From: Citrus sinensis
Taxonomy: Eukaryota > Streptophyta > Magnoliopsida > Sapindales > Rutaceae
Direction of reading: 5' to 3'
Assembly: GCF_022201045.2 (NCBI RefSeq)
Contig: NC_068559.1
Coordinates: 23,009,501 to 23,073,500 of the forward strand
DNA length: 64,000 nucleotides
Below the pieces are notes generated by a model. The model had not been told where the DNA came from and ran no database searches. It saw only the letters and a program-made list of their open reading frames with translations. Positions 49,710 through 61,000 of the stretch are shown here, piece after piece (position 1 is the stretch's first letter; each line of letters opens with the position of its first letter). A program made the translations under genes and the position numbers.

Positions 49710-50512
49710 TCAACTGGTAAGTGACTTGTTCATCATCCATTTGCAGCTCTGAGAGATTGCCTGCTGAAGATATTTGAAAGCCTTTTGATAATTTAGAAAA
49801 CCCATAAACCAGAAATCAAAACCGTCCACGGTATACACTTCAATATACTTTTCTGATTGCTTCTTCATATTTACGCGTTGATCTACTCTCTTTATTTTAC
49901 TTAGAGGAATCAAAACCTGCACAAATTAATTTGCCAATACATATTACAATTAATGCTAGAAAGTAAGAGAAAATTCAAATTAAATTATAATTGATCATGT
50001 ACCTTGTAATGAACCCTAATCAATTCTCCACTTGAGGAATAGAATTTGAGTGATCTCTCACTGCAGAAGGCAACTTTGTTTGTGGAGATAAAGAGGAGGC
50101 CGGCTATAGGACCTGCTGTTGTTGACAAATAGCATTGGCAAGCCTTCAACAAATTTTCTCCTTCCTTAACACTAAATAATTGCTTGAAAATTCTCTCCAC
50201 ACCACCTACTTGAATAATTTTAGCCCCCAAGCTCAGTTTCCCCTTCACAGTTTCCGTAATCTTGGGCGCCAGCCTCACTGTACAACATATATCACAGCAA
50301 ATCATTAAGTACATTTTATTTGTATAACAAAACGTTAATATATACTAATGTTATTAACTTATGAATGTAACATGCAGTGTAACGTATATAAATATATAAT
50401 TACCATGTTCTTTGACTCCAGTAGCAAAATTATTTGCTTTCTTCCCTAGCTTACTCATTCTTTTGAGAACTGGTAAGTGCCTCGATGGCGTCTCATCAAC
50501 TGGAATCTCCAT
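49710..50512 (-). CDS. GEM-like GRAM-domain protein, copy B
   Basis: Same family as copy A. Exons: 50512-50404, 50277-50003, 49916-49710, giving 196 residues. The first exon codes only 36 residues (MEIPVDETPSRHLPVLKRMS), far shorter than in A or C, so this copy lacks most of the variable N-terminus. Exon 2 (VRLAPKITETVKGKLSLGA, GRAM core CQCYLSTTAGPIAGLLFIS) and exon 3 (KYIEVYTVDGFDFWFMGFLN) match copy C almost word for word, so B and C are the youngest pair. Canonical splice sites throughout. The C-terminus is extended by about ten residues relative to A (CKWMMNKSLTS). Confidence 0.88.
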
Positions 50513-50607
50513 AACTGAACTGTTATGATTCGTTCTCGGAGAAATGTTTTGTTGGTTATCATATATAGATGAAACCTAGTTCAAGGGTTTTTCCTCTTGG
50601 GATTGAA

Positions 50608-50617
50608 TTTATATATA
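50608..50617 (-). promoter_or_regulatory. TATA box of GEM copy B
   Basis: TATATATAAA on the minus strand about 100 bases before the ATG at 50512. Confidence 0.55.
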
Positions 50618-53600
50618 GCAAGTGATGGAATCTAGCTTTTTGTTGTATATGAATCACCACCTTAGCATGAACAAGTATAACGTGGCATATGCTAAAGGTC
50701 GTGTGCATATGGCCGCTTTAAAGTAATTAATTGAAAACAAAGTTATCATAGAAATTAAAGTTAGGTAATTGACGTGGTCTTTTAAATAAATAATTAAGAT
50801 AGTTAGATTCTTGTATGTTAACTAAAGTTTAATTTAATTCTTGGTGTGCAAGATATCATCCTCGATGATCAAACTAAGACAAAATAATTTGGTAGCCGGT
50901 CTGAGTTGGCGAGGCTAATTATAAATAAGCGTAAAAATTTGCATCCATTGATTGATTTTTCTTCAATATTCCGCAAATGTAAACAAAACCTTGTCCGAAT
51001 TCTATGAGCTGGCATTGAATCAATTTCATTACATCATGAGTCCTAAGACCTCTTGTATCATCAGACAATCTTAATTACTGATTAATTAATTCAATTGGGA
51101 CCAAACATACTTCATCATTCAATACTTAATTTGTCTTTTTTGTTTACACGTGTCTGTTGTTCATTGCTCATATTTTGTTTAATACTCAGCTCATTATTAT
51201 GATTTACGAGATAAAAACTAACAATATATTAGAAATGTTCTAATTTAGAATCTTAAATTTGTTAAAGTCTGGAAAAACTATATAATATATTAGTATAATC
51301 GCATTGTACTACTAAATTATATTGTTTAATAACTTTTCCACATTTTAATAAAGTCAAGGATTTGTGTTGTGTGTGTGTGTAACGACACGTTATTAAAGTA
51401 TGCGATTTAATAGCGTGTCCAGTCGAAAAAAAATGAGGGCCCCGCACATGAGAATAATTATATATATGTGTGTGTGAGGGCATGTGTGTTTGAAAAATAG
51501 ATAGACTAGTCTATAAATGATTGTTCGAATTCCTTATCTAATTTATGTTAAAAAAAATGACAGGCGTTTCACAAAATTAACTATACCATTTTTCCAAATG
51601 GGATCAAGTAAATAAAGTAATTTGTGAAGTTGGTAAGCTTAACAAGTAAGATGTATATTGCATCCTTTTTATTTATTTATTTTTTGGTTCTTGTACCAAC
51701 TACATGATGGCGTGTCACTGAAACTTTCCGAGGTGGCATATCAGCTTTGTGATGGATTCAAGTTCTCTTTTTATTCTTGGATAAGAAAAGGAAGACAAAA
51801 GGCCATTTGCGAAGCATTCATGTTGCACCAACCAACTTATCAATAAAGATATCACAATCTAAAGATTTCAGGGTGATTGCATCAGACCATAAAGCATGAC
51901 TACTGATTCTGGGGGCTTGTTCTAATTTTGCTGACTCATTATGTTATAGATTGACTTCATTGATTTTAGGCCAGTATTTTGATACACACGTGAACTATTC
52001 AAGTATAAAATATATTAGCATAATAAAAGATGTATTGATGTATAAAATATATAGATGGTAGCAGTATTTGACCTTAGAATCTCAGTGTGCATTGAATCTT
52101 CTGAATCTAGGGAACTTGTTGAAATTAAAAAATTAAATCCTGTGATTTTTCCTCTCTTTTTGTTTCTTTGGTGAGTCAGCCAAATATATATCTGACTCAT
52201 GAGTCATACTTAACCTCGAAGGAAAATTCATATTAATATTTCTGGCAAGTTTCATACAGTTTGAGAGAAATAAACCACCTTTGAGAAAAGGGCAGTGGAG
52301 CTTTTGGTTAATTCATTGGTCAAAGGAAAAAGCTTGCTTATCACATTAGATGATTCTTGATTCTGACGTGTAAGTGAATGGGCAGCAGGCTGGCCACCAT
52401 TAACAATAACGCTGCCTCGCCCTTTATGTTCCATCTCAGCGGGAAACAATAAGCACTGCTTAAAGCACTTTAATTTCCCTCATCAAAGTCATCTAAAGCC
52501 GGTTCTGAAATCTGAATCTCTGCTTACTCTAGCTAAACAAAAAGGCTATTTCAACTTTTTGATGTTTGTGGTAAAGAAGATTGCCATATCATAGCCACGT
52601 CGGCCACATGTATTGCTCACATGCCTAAGAATATTTAACTCAAGTTTTCTCTTGGGCAGCAAAGGCACTTTTTAAGTTTTGGCTGGGGAGAATTTACGAG
52701 AGTTTTTATGCTATTTTGAGGGGGAAAAAAAATCTTGACATGGGTGTTTTTTGAAAATTGTTATTCATTCATTCATTCATTATTTGTCACGTGCGTGTAT
52801 CATTACGATTTGTTGAATCATGCACATGACAAAGATTTGAATGAAAGATGAGCAATGAAGCAAGAGCACCCAAGAATTTTCTACAATGGAGATTCTATAA
52901 GCTGTTGAAGGGATGCTGACGTGCCTAGCTACCTGGGGTGCCATCCCTTTGCAGAAGTTAGTTTTAAATCTCTGGATTTAGTTTCAACAGGCTGACTGAT
53001 GAGCTTATAAAACAGATTAATATATCCTGTAGGCCAGATCGCGTATCCGCTTGATTGTTGTTATCCAGAAGAAATACTCCGCGTTATGATCTTGCAAACA
53101 TCTTGTAAATTTTTCGAAAGCTTAATTAGAAAAAAGGCAATTGCTGCCTTTACACCCATCTTGGCTGAAACATACGTAAACTCTGTGTGTTTACTGTTCT
53201 TTGGTGATCCTATATCTGTTTTAAACTAATTGATTTGTTTGTTCGTTTTACTGTATTTTCCTGAATAATAAAATCATTTGAGTCTCTACAGACTTGACTG
53301 TAGTAAGCAAATTAAAAAAAAAATCTAATTTAATTTGTACACTTCAGCTCTGTCGACATTGTTTACAATTTGCACACCAACACCATTTGAGGGCTCGCGT
53401 CCTGACGCACTTGAGTTGTTCTACACATTTTTACCACTACAGATACCAGTTATTGATGGCTGGCTTAGAACATCTAAGTATCTAATTTAAAATATTAATT
53501 AATATTTTTAATATAGTGACTCATCCTAGTTATAATGCCCAAGCTTTCTTTTTAATAGCTAAGTGAATTGATATTATTGCACACAGCACAACAGTTTTAA

Positions 53601-53890
53601 GCCTCAGCTACGTGTCATTCACTCTTTATTTTCTTTTTATGCTTATTCAAGCATCCTTTACTCGTATACTTTTGCTCGAAAGGAGACTAACTCTTCAAAA
53701 ATGCTGAAGTAGTTATTCAATCTTCTCGTGTTTTTGAACTCATTGCACAGTCAACATAAGTCTTTTGAAGAAATAATGAAAAGCATTTCACGATCATAAT
53801 TAACAAAGGTTTTACATTGATTGTAAGCACATGTACATATATGTAAAATCTGATGAAGTAATCTAAAGGGAAAACATATTTCTAAGTCAA
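50618..53890. other. Intergenic between GEM copies B and C, partly duplicated
   Basis: The segment from about 51590 to 52550 aligns by eye with 55570-56380, upstream of copy C. Short open frames here do not keep the same frame in the two copies, so the conserved blocks are non-coding. Farther along (52550-53890) I recognise nothing. Confidence 0.6.
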
Positions 53891-55020
53891 CTAGTAAGTG
53901 ACTTGCACATCATCCGTGCAGCTCTGAGAAATTGCCTGCTGAAGATATTTGAAAGCCTTTTGATAATTTAAGAAACCCATAAACCAGAAATCAAAACCGT
54001 CCACGGTATATACTTCAATGTACTTTTCTGATTGCTTCTTCATGTTTACACTTTGATTCACTCTCTTTATTTTACCAAGAGGAATCAGAACCTGCATGCA
54101 CAAGATTGCCAATAATTAGTCCGTATCACTTGAAACAAAAGATACCAATAGAAACCCAAATGAAAGAGATATCATATTTGAGCAAGTGCCTTGTAGTGAA
54201 CTCTAATTAATTCTCCCTTTGAAGAATAGAATTTGAGTGATCTCTCACTGCAAAAGGCAACTTTTTCTGTGGAGATAAAGAGGAGGCCCGCTATGGGACC
54301 TGCTGTAGTTGACAAATAGCATTGGCAAGCCTTCAATAATTTTTCTTCTTCCTTGACAGCAAATAGCTGCTTGAAAATTTTCTCCATACCACCAACTTGA
54401 AGAATTTTTGCCCCTAAGCTCAACTTCCCCTTCACAGTTTCTGTGATCTTGGGCCCCAGCCTCACTACAATCATACACAGATTAAATGCATTTAGCACAC
54501 TTCTAACCTTTACCCCAAAAAAAATTAATAGCAACGCTATTCGGACCCAAAAAAAGAGGAAAAAAAAAAGATTTGACAAAAACACTGATAAAAACAGTGA
54601 TACACCAATGTCGATTTACTCCCTTAAACCATGAATAAAAAGTAAATTGGCATCGATTTATGACTGTTTCTAGTAGCGCTCTGCTATATCTCTTTAGCAT
54701 TTATAAAAATTACCGTGTTCTTTGACTCCGCTTGCAAAATTATCGGCTCTCTTCCCGAGCTTGTTCACTCTTTTGAGAACCGAATCTACTTTCCCTGCAA
54801 TATATTAAAACAATCGTGTTACTAAAAGAGCTTCATTCCAATCTCTCTTATATACATACAGCTAGCCAGAAAGAGCTAGATAGTTACTTTGTTTATTAGT
54901 TGGAGACCCATTTGCCAAAGAAGAATGAATGCCGTATTGGTCATGGGTACATGCTGGTAGAAGTTTCATCGACGACAACTTCTGAACTGAGTATGCTGTT
55001 GAGCTCACAGGAATCTCCAT
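53891..55020 (-). CDS. GEM-like GRAM-domain protein, copy C
   Basis: Same family. Four exons: 55020-54888, 54794-54714, 54464-54190, 54091-53891, giving 229 residues. The N-terminal coding region, one exon in A and B, is split here by a 93-base intron (54795-54887) in phase 1. The intron between the last two exons starts with GC instead of GT (minus-strand CTACAAG|GCACTTG, at 54189-54188). Without splicing there the frame ends after four residues, KALAQI then stop. The GRAM core (CQCYLSTTAGPIAGLLFIS) and final exon (KYIEVYTVDGFDFWFMGFLN) are intact. If the GC donor does not work, the gene makes a C-terminally shortened protein and would be better called a pseudogene. Confidence 0.82.
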
Positions 55021-55104
55021 AACTGCTGTGGTATGTTTGCAGCAAATTAAAGAAATGCTATAATGTTTGTGATGAATTGTCGAAACGTTCCAGCAAAGTG
55101 TATA

Positions 55105-55113
55105 TATTTATAG
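55105..55113 (-). promoter_or_regulatory. TATA box of GEM copy C
   Basis: CTATAAATA on the minus strand about 90 bases before the ATG at 55020. A TGAGTCA motif lies about 60 bases farther upstream (near 55171), matching the arrangement at copy A. Confidence 0.6.
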
Positions 55114-55569
55114 GGAATTAATAATTAACAGTATAGCAAAAGAGTGAATCTAGCTTTTTCTTGTGTGAGTCATCCTTGGTTCATCAACATGAATAAAGGG
55201 ATGGCATAACGGATCTCAAAAGATTGCTCTGTAGAAAAGGTGTGTGAATGGTTTCTTTAAAAAGAAAAATATTTGTGGAAAAGTGGAAGTGTTCGTTTGA
55301 ATTGTTAATTTTTTTAAAGAAGACCATCAAAGGACAGTTAGATGGTTTGTTAATTGAACATATACAAAGCATAATCCTTGCAGGGCAAGACATCATCTGA
55401 TTAAGTAATCAATATTTCCTGTAATGATGTAACTAATGACAGAATTATTTCCTAAAATTTTGACTATGTAATCGTTAATTCAAGGTGGCAGATTGATTGA
55501 ATTGAAGCGAAGAACAAGCTTATTTTGTTTAATTTATTCGTGGCCACATTTTCCCTAGACATAATTGAA

Positions 55570-56560
55570 TGGAAGGGAAAAATCATACTATTTTTGAAAA
55601 TGGGTTCAAGAAAAATAAAGTAATGTATTGTGGGAATTTAAGTTCGGTAAGCTTTAATTTACAAAACCGCAACAACAAGCAACATGCACTTCCTACTTTT
55701 TGTAACGCCACAAGTCCATGACGGATTGGCACTTTAAACTTTTTCCAAGGTGGCATTTCAGCCTTGTGATGGTGGACGCAAAGCTCTCCTTTCATTCTTA
55801 GATAAGAAAAAGGAACAGGAAAAAAAACAAGCATTTGAATATATGACACATATGTTGAAATTGAATCAATCAACTTGCTGAAGATATCATAATCTTCATA
55901 GACTTCACTTTTAATGATGTTAGACAATATGTTGATTGCATCAGACCATTAAACGTGGGAGCATTTTTAATTTCCATGGCTCTCCCTCTCGGTAATGCAC
56001 TCGGTCTAGTAACAGAAGAATACACTGATCAATGATAATAATTATTCTTTTGATAATTCTTTTTGTTTCTTTGGTGAGTAGTCAGTTATAGGTAATTGAT
56101 CTCGAAGGATAATAAGAATTCCTGAAACTTCCATTTGAGAGAAACAAAACAACTTTTGAGAAAAGGGCAATGAAGCTTTTATTAATTGGTTGAAGAAATT
56201 AAAGAGCCTGGTCATCGCATTGGCATTCTTGATTCTGAGGTGTGAGTGAATGGCCAGTAGGCCAGCCACCGGTAAAGCTGCCACGCCCTTTTGCCGAATT
56301 TAAAGCATTTTCATTTCCTTTAATTCATATACAAGAATAATCCAAGGCCGGCTTTGAATCTTTGCTTACTCGTGGTAGCCCCCAAAAAACAAAAGAAAAA
56401 CAAAAGTTCAGTTCTTAACTTTTTAATGTTTGTGGGAGAGAGGATTGCCACATCATAGCTACATCGGCCACTTTGCTCACATGTCTAAGAATAAGTCAAG
56501 TCTTGGAAAGCAAATTAACAAGAGGCCTTCCTATTTTCAGGGAAAAAAAAATTCTTGGCA
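55570..56560. repeat. Duplicated upstream block of GEM copy C
   Basis: Pairs with 51590-52700 upstream of copy B. Shared landmarks in order: AATGGGTTCAAG near 55600, AAGGTGGCATTTCAGC near 55748, TGAGAAAAGGGCAATGAAGC near 56155, and TTCTTGATTCTGAGGTGTG near 56226. The order and orientation agree, so this DNA was copied with the gene. Confidence 0.7.
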
Positions 56561-56981
56561 GGCGAAATTGTATATAACCCTTTTATTTAAGAAGTCTAAG
56601 AAATGTAATTTTTATTGTATCTTATCAGATCATAAAAATGGTATATCAAAGAATTTCTCCGCAGCCATGATATATTTTAATAATTTTCATAGCCATGATA
56701 TATTTTAATAATTTTCATTCACATTATTCTTATCTTGGCGTATAATCTCAAGTTTAGTAAATAAACGGCAGGGAGGAGGAACTTATTGGAGAGTAAATGA
56801 TGATCATAGCCAAACTAGCTAGGGAAATGCTATATAATTGTAGTTTTTTTTTTTGAAAAAAATATTACAAAGGATTGAGTGATGAAAAAATAGGGTATAA
56901 TCTAGAAAGCAAAATATCACAGTCAACTGAAAATAGTTACTAAGTTAATAATATGAGTTTAACCTTTAATTTATAGGCTAT

Positions 56982-57230
56982 GTTGAGGTGTTATAATTTT
57001 TAAGGTACAACGGCTGTAGAAAAAAAAAATATCACTATGATTATATAATATATGGTAAATACAACTTTTAAATAATGATTTTGACAAAAAAAGAAAAAAT
57101 ATTATAGGTTTTTCATAATACAAGTTGGAGATAAAATCACTTGCTTTCTAAGCCCTAGTAGCTAGTGCATATCAAAACTTTAATATTGTACTTTAAAAGT
57201 TACATCAAACCAGCCACCATACCAAACAGA
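56982..57230. mobile_element. Non-autonomous element related to the 38.7-39.2 kb repeat
   Basis: Shares TGTTGAGGT, a GTAGAAAAAAA run and an ATATATGGTAAATA tract, in that order, with 38735-39235. It also ends alike (TTTAAAAGTTACATC here, TTTAAAAGATACAGC there). No coding frame. The terminal repeats are weak and the ends approximate. Confidence 0.4.
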
Positions 57231-57250
57231 ATTTTATGCTAATTTTTTAT

Positions 57251-57452
57251 GAGTAATGATACAGCCACAAACTCTTGTACAAATTTATTTTGTACAAACT
57301 GACGTGGCATTAATTCATTGGTTGAATGAAAATATAAAATAATAAAAACAAATCATGTGGGCAAAGTGATATTTAATTTAACCAATCCTATCATGCCATG
57401 TCAGTTTGTACAAAATAAGTTTGTACAAGAGTTTGTGGCTATATCATTACTC
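57251..57452. mobile_element. Mutator-like MITE, nearly intact
   Basis: A 202-bp element with 60-bp terminal inverted repeats that differ at about three positions, starting GAGTAATGATACAGCCACAA on the left and GAGTAATGATATAGCCACAA on the right (minus strand). The repeats end near TGGCAT. It is flanked by a perfect 9-bp target duplication ATTTTTTAT (57242-57250 and 57453-57461). Long inverted repeats with a 9-bp duplication are typical of Mutator-like elements. It has no coding capacity and would need a transposase in trans. Confidence 0.9.
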
Positions 57453-57700
57453 ATTTTTTATATAAGTTAGTCCCTTGGACTTCTATACCACAAATCCTTT
57501 ATACATATTACGAGGCATGACTATTCCACAAAATTTTCAAAAGGAAATGAGACGGAGAATAGTTTGTAGGGCAAATATGAGAGTTTATAAAGATAATGGG
57601 GTGCTAAGATCATTGATATTTTAGCCAATGATTTTGGATAAGTACTAAACTGAGCTTTTGGAATAAAAAGATAATATGTAATTACATCCTAACTACACGC

Positions 57701-58043
57701 GTTGCGCTGTTATTAATTCACTATTATTCTGTTAAGAACGTTAAAAATTTACTGATGTCTTGCTGATGTCATAAGGGTATCAAAGACATTTCCAACTGTA
57801 AGGACATTAAAGACATTTCAGGTTGAAACTTAAATGTTGCGTTTTAGGGAAATAATTAAAAATTAAAGAATTAGGAAATTAAACCCTAAAATCATTATTG
57901 TTGGCTTCTTATTTTTCAATGCTTAAATTACAAAGGGTAAAATTATCTTTTAAATTCTTGGGAGTAAAATCGACTTTTAACTCAATTTCTTTTAAATATT
58001 AATGTTTTCTTAACGGAATAGTAGTGAATTGATAACGGCGCAA
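57701..58043. mobile_element. Inverted-repeat (foldback) MITE
   Basis: The left arm GTTGCGCTGTTATTAATTCA (57701) and the right arm, on the minus strand GTTTGCGCCGTTATCAATTC (from about 58044), continue for about 43 bases through ATTCACTA and TTCTGTTAAGAA. The 250-base centre is AT-rich and non-coding. The ends may extend a little farther, and no target duplication is clear. Confidence 0.65.
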
Positions 58044-58379
58044 ACATTTGATAGTAAAATACATTTTTCGGCAAATTATGGTATTAACATGATATGTCAG
58101 AATAACTTTGGTAATAAAATAATAATTTTTCTTTAAAAAATTATAAAATTAATACATAGTACGATTCTCCTTAGTACTAAATCCAAATTCCTAACCGATA
58201 TCCTCATTTGTCATATTGCCACTTGATTCAACTTGTCGGGGACCTTATTTTGGAAGACTGCATTAATTATACCCAATTCTCCCTTTTGTCATTTCAGTTG
58301 TCAAGGACCTCATGTTCATTTCGAGGGCTTCGACAGATAATCTCCAACAGCAAGGAATGATAAGCTAAGGAAGGTTTTG

Positions 58380-58660
58380 GAACCTGTCAAAAATATGTTG
58401 TTTTTGAAATGTATTTCATGCCCTCATTGAGTGTAAGTTGGCTAAGAAAATATGGAAAACACGCCCTTACGATTAAGAGTAATGGTGCAAGGGACTGGGG
58501 TAGGTTTCTGATAATTGTATTGAAGCAGGAAATAGGCTGAAAATCTCCTATGACTGTAGGATTAGGCCATTACATATATCAAAGGATGAGATGGATATAA
58601 TGATGGGTACTCTATGATCTAATTGGTATGCTAGAAACAAAGCAATTTTGTTATGTTCGC
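58380..58660 (+). pseudogene. LINE-like retrotransposon fragment (tentative)
   Basis: In one frame the stretch reads IECKLAKKIWKT, then a stop and WCKGLG, and farther on WYARNKAIL. This resembles the C-terminal zinc-knuckle and following region of plant LINE polyproteins (pattern H-x-x-EC-x-x-AKxIW ... WNARN). It contains stops and frame changes and is a remnant only. Confidence 0.35.
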
Positions 58661-59457
58661 TCAGAGAGGTACAATTCAAAAGATCCAAAAGAACCTTTCA
58701 TCAATAAGTAGGATAATAAGGCTGAGAATATTTCTTTTGGGGTCCTCAAAAAGAAGAAACCTAAACATATAAACCAACTGAATTTCCATTATTATCTAGA
58801 GCAATCTAAACAACTCGAAAACTACAAAATCTAATAACATAGAAAATTGAAATTGAAAGCACCAAAATGGAACCAAGCCTTAACTTACCTTCCTCACACC
58901 ACAAGACACGAGAAGGCTCGTAACAATAGTCATCAGCATTCTGAACACAACCATCCACCAGTTTTGCATCTTGAAAATTATATCTTTCCCTTTGCCCTTG
59001 CAACATACTCTAAACCACCTCAACTCTCCAAATACGAAGCCCCAACATTCGTAACCACTCTAATCTGGCCTTGTCGCAACTTTTCCACAACAAATTAAAA
59101 GAGCTCAAATCAGATTTCTTTTTCAAAATTATTACGGAGGGTGTCAAGTTTGGGTTAGGCCATCTAGAGAAGAAACTAGAAAGATAGCTAGATAGATGCT
59201 AACGATAATTTTTTGTTGATGTCGTATTTTTGCACGTTTATTTTCTTAGACAACATTTTGTTTAGGTTGTTTGCTGCTTGACCTTTTTAGCATTATCTTC
59301 TTATTTTGAATTGAGTTATTGTTCATTGCAGCCTCTCCATTTTAGGTGTTTCTTCCTTTTTATTTTCAATAAATTTTCCTTGTACCATAGAGGTTTCCCC
59401 ACAAAAAAAAAAAAAAAAAGATCACTATAGTATCTAACTATATTATGGTCACACTAT

Positions 59458-59677
59458 ACCAATAAAGTGTTGGCTCCACTGACAATGGAGTCCCCTTAAG
59501 TGGTTTGACTAGGTTTGCTCCCTAGTTCGAGTCGCAGGGAAATCGCCTTTGTTGGGAGAACATGTGCCTCTCGATTCGAGCAGGGACTTCTAGTCTGGGT
59601 TATGGTACGGGCTTAAAAGTGCCTCCCACAGTTGGGGCCCTCCCCCGAATATCTCGTGGTCAAAACCAAAAAAAAAA
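59458..59677 (+). mobile_element. tRNA-derived SINE with target-site duplication
   Basis: A 220-bp element with an A-box-like TGGCTCCACTG at 59471-59481 and a perfect B box GTTCGAGTC at 59525-59533, spaced as in RNA polymerase III internal promoters. It ends in an A-rich tail (59668-59677). An exact 18-bp direct repeat ATATTATGGTCACACTAT flanks it (59440-59457 and 59678-59695). The duplication is intact, so the insertion is young. The family is not identified; the 3' body contains GTGCCTCCCACAGTTGGGGC. Confidence 0.88.
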
Positions 59678-59766
59678 ATATTATGGTCACACTATCAAGG
59701 AGTTCCTTCGTAATTAATCTTAAAAATTTCATCAGAAAATGTAAAACATCAACTTCCTTAAGTCTC

Positions 59767-59943
59767 TTAAGCAGCGTTCTCTTTTTCGACAGCAGCTGGC
59801 TCATTCTCAGCTCCTTCAAGCTTCTTGACCACCTCCTCCCCATCTTCTCCAGACTTTATCTCTTCAAGCTTATTCCCCGCCACACCGGCATGTTCTCCAG
59901 GCTTAATATCTGCAAGCCCATTTCCTGCCGCAGCTTGCAGCAT
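59767..59943 (-). pseudogene. Small acidic coding-like fragment (58 codons)
   Basis: The minus-strand frame from an ATG at 59943 to a stop at 59767 reads as a hydrophilic, repeat-like protein end with IKPGEHAGVAGNKLEEIKSG and KKLEGAENEPAAVEKENAA before the stop. An in-frame stop lies directly before the ATG. The underlying DNA has three degenerate copies of CTCCAGRCTT..ATCTCTTCAAG. It may be the 3' end of an inserted gene copy; I cannot name the source. Confidence 0.3.
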
Positions 59944-60791
59944 TTACTCCAGACTTCAATCTCTTCAAAGCTAGCCTATTTTTAATTGGTTAAAAAATTA
60001 TCTATGAAAAAGTTGAAAGATTAATGTTACTAAATTAGCCAAGCTATTTTTCAGTTAGTGAATTCTAATCGTAGTTTGTTGTATTTCTTATAATGCAGGG
60101 TTTAATTAAAATTGTAATCTAAATATGAAAATATTATTTTTTCATCTGTTTGGATTTTGTTGATGTAGAATGCATATATAAATCCAATGTTAGATCATTG
60201 TACTAAATTAAGACAAAAATACTTAACAGTGAAGATAAATATTTGATATTCAAAAATCTCTAGTCTTCAATATAATTGGCTTTATTTAGCCAATGGATAA
60301 AGATTGTTAACAAATCAAATATGAAAAATTATTTAATGCCACAATAATGACTCATAAAAACCTATCATCCAAGTATGAGAGTAAAACTTAGATAATGTTG
60401 TCAGACATTTATTGCACCTCATTACCACATTATTGTTCAAACTCGCTTATCAGTCATAGTACATTGTTTCAATTATTTATATTTATTAAAAAATTAAAAA
60501 TATAAATGATTGCATTTTTTTTTTAATACCATGTTCCAATATTATAATTTCTTTTCTATTAAAGAACTAATATCGTAATCAACGCGGCATGCAGATTAAA
60601 TACTAATAACGATGTGGTTTCATTTATTTAATTGGCATAGCAAGTTTTATGAAAGTGATAATTTAATCTACATAAGATTCTGAAATACAATTGTTTAGTT
60701 TTTTTTTTATTTTTTATAAGAGTTAACTAAACATAATAAAGGTAAAAGAAATTTAGCCGGGAATCAACAGTAGATTTCATATAAGTTAAAA

Positions 60792-61000
60792 AAAGTGATG
60801 ATAGAGTTATAAATTATTGTACAAATTTAATTATTTTGTGTAAATTGATGTGATCTAAATTTATTGGTTAGATGGAAAGTAAAATAATAAAATAAATTAA
60901 GTGGACTAAGAGTTGTTTAGTCCAACTGATTGAATTATGTCACATCAATTTGTACAAAATAAATTTTATTGTACAAAAATTTATAACTTTATATCTACTC
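60792..61000. mobile_element. Second, diverged copy of the 57.25 kb MITE family
   Basis: Ends similar to 57251-57452: the right end, on the minus strand, is GAGTAGATATAAAGTTATAA, and the left is AAAGTGATGATAGAGTTATA. Shared interior landmarks: TTGTACAA, TTTATTGGTTAGATGG and ATCAATTTGTACAAAATAA. It is flanked by a perfect 9-bp duplication AAGTTAAAA (60783-60791 and 61001-61009). Sequence differences from the first copy show an older or different subfamily. Confidence 0.85.

Noticed and set aside
51658..51846. Plus-strand frame upstream of GEM copy B with a partly matching stretch upstream of copy C
   Set aside because: The frame is not kept in the duplicated block near 55690-55900, so the conservation is non-coding.
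52252..52449. Minus-strand small frame, with a positional counterpart at 56042-56284
   Set aside because: The two frames read different proteins despite similar DNA, so neither is a gene.
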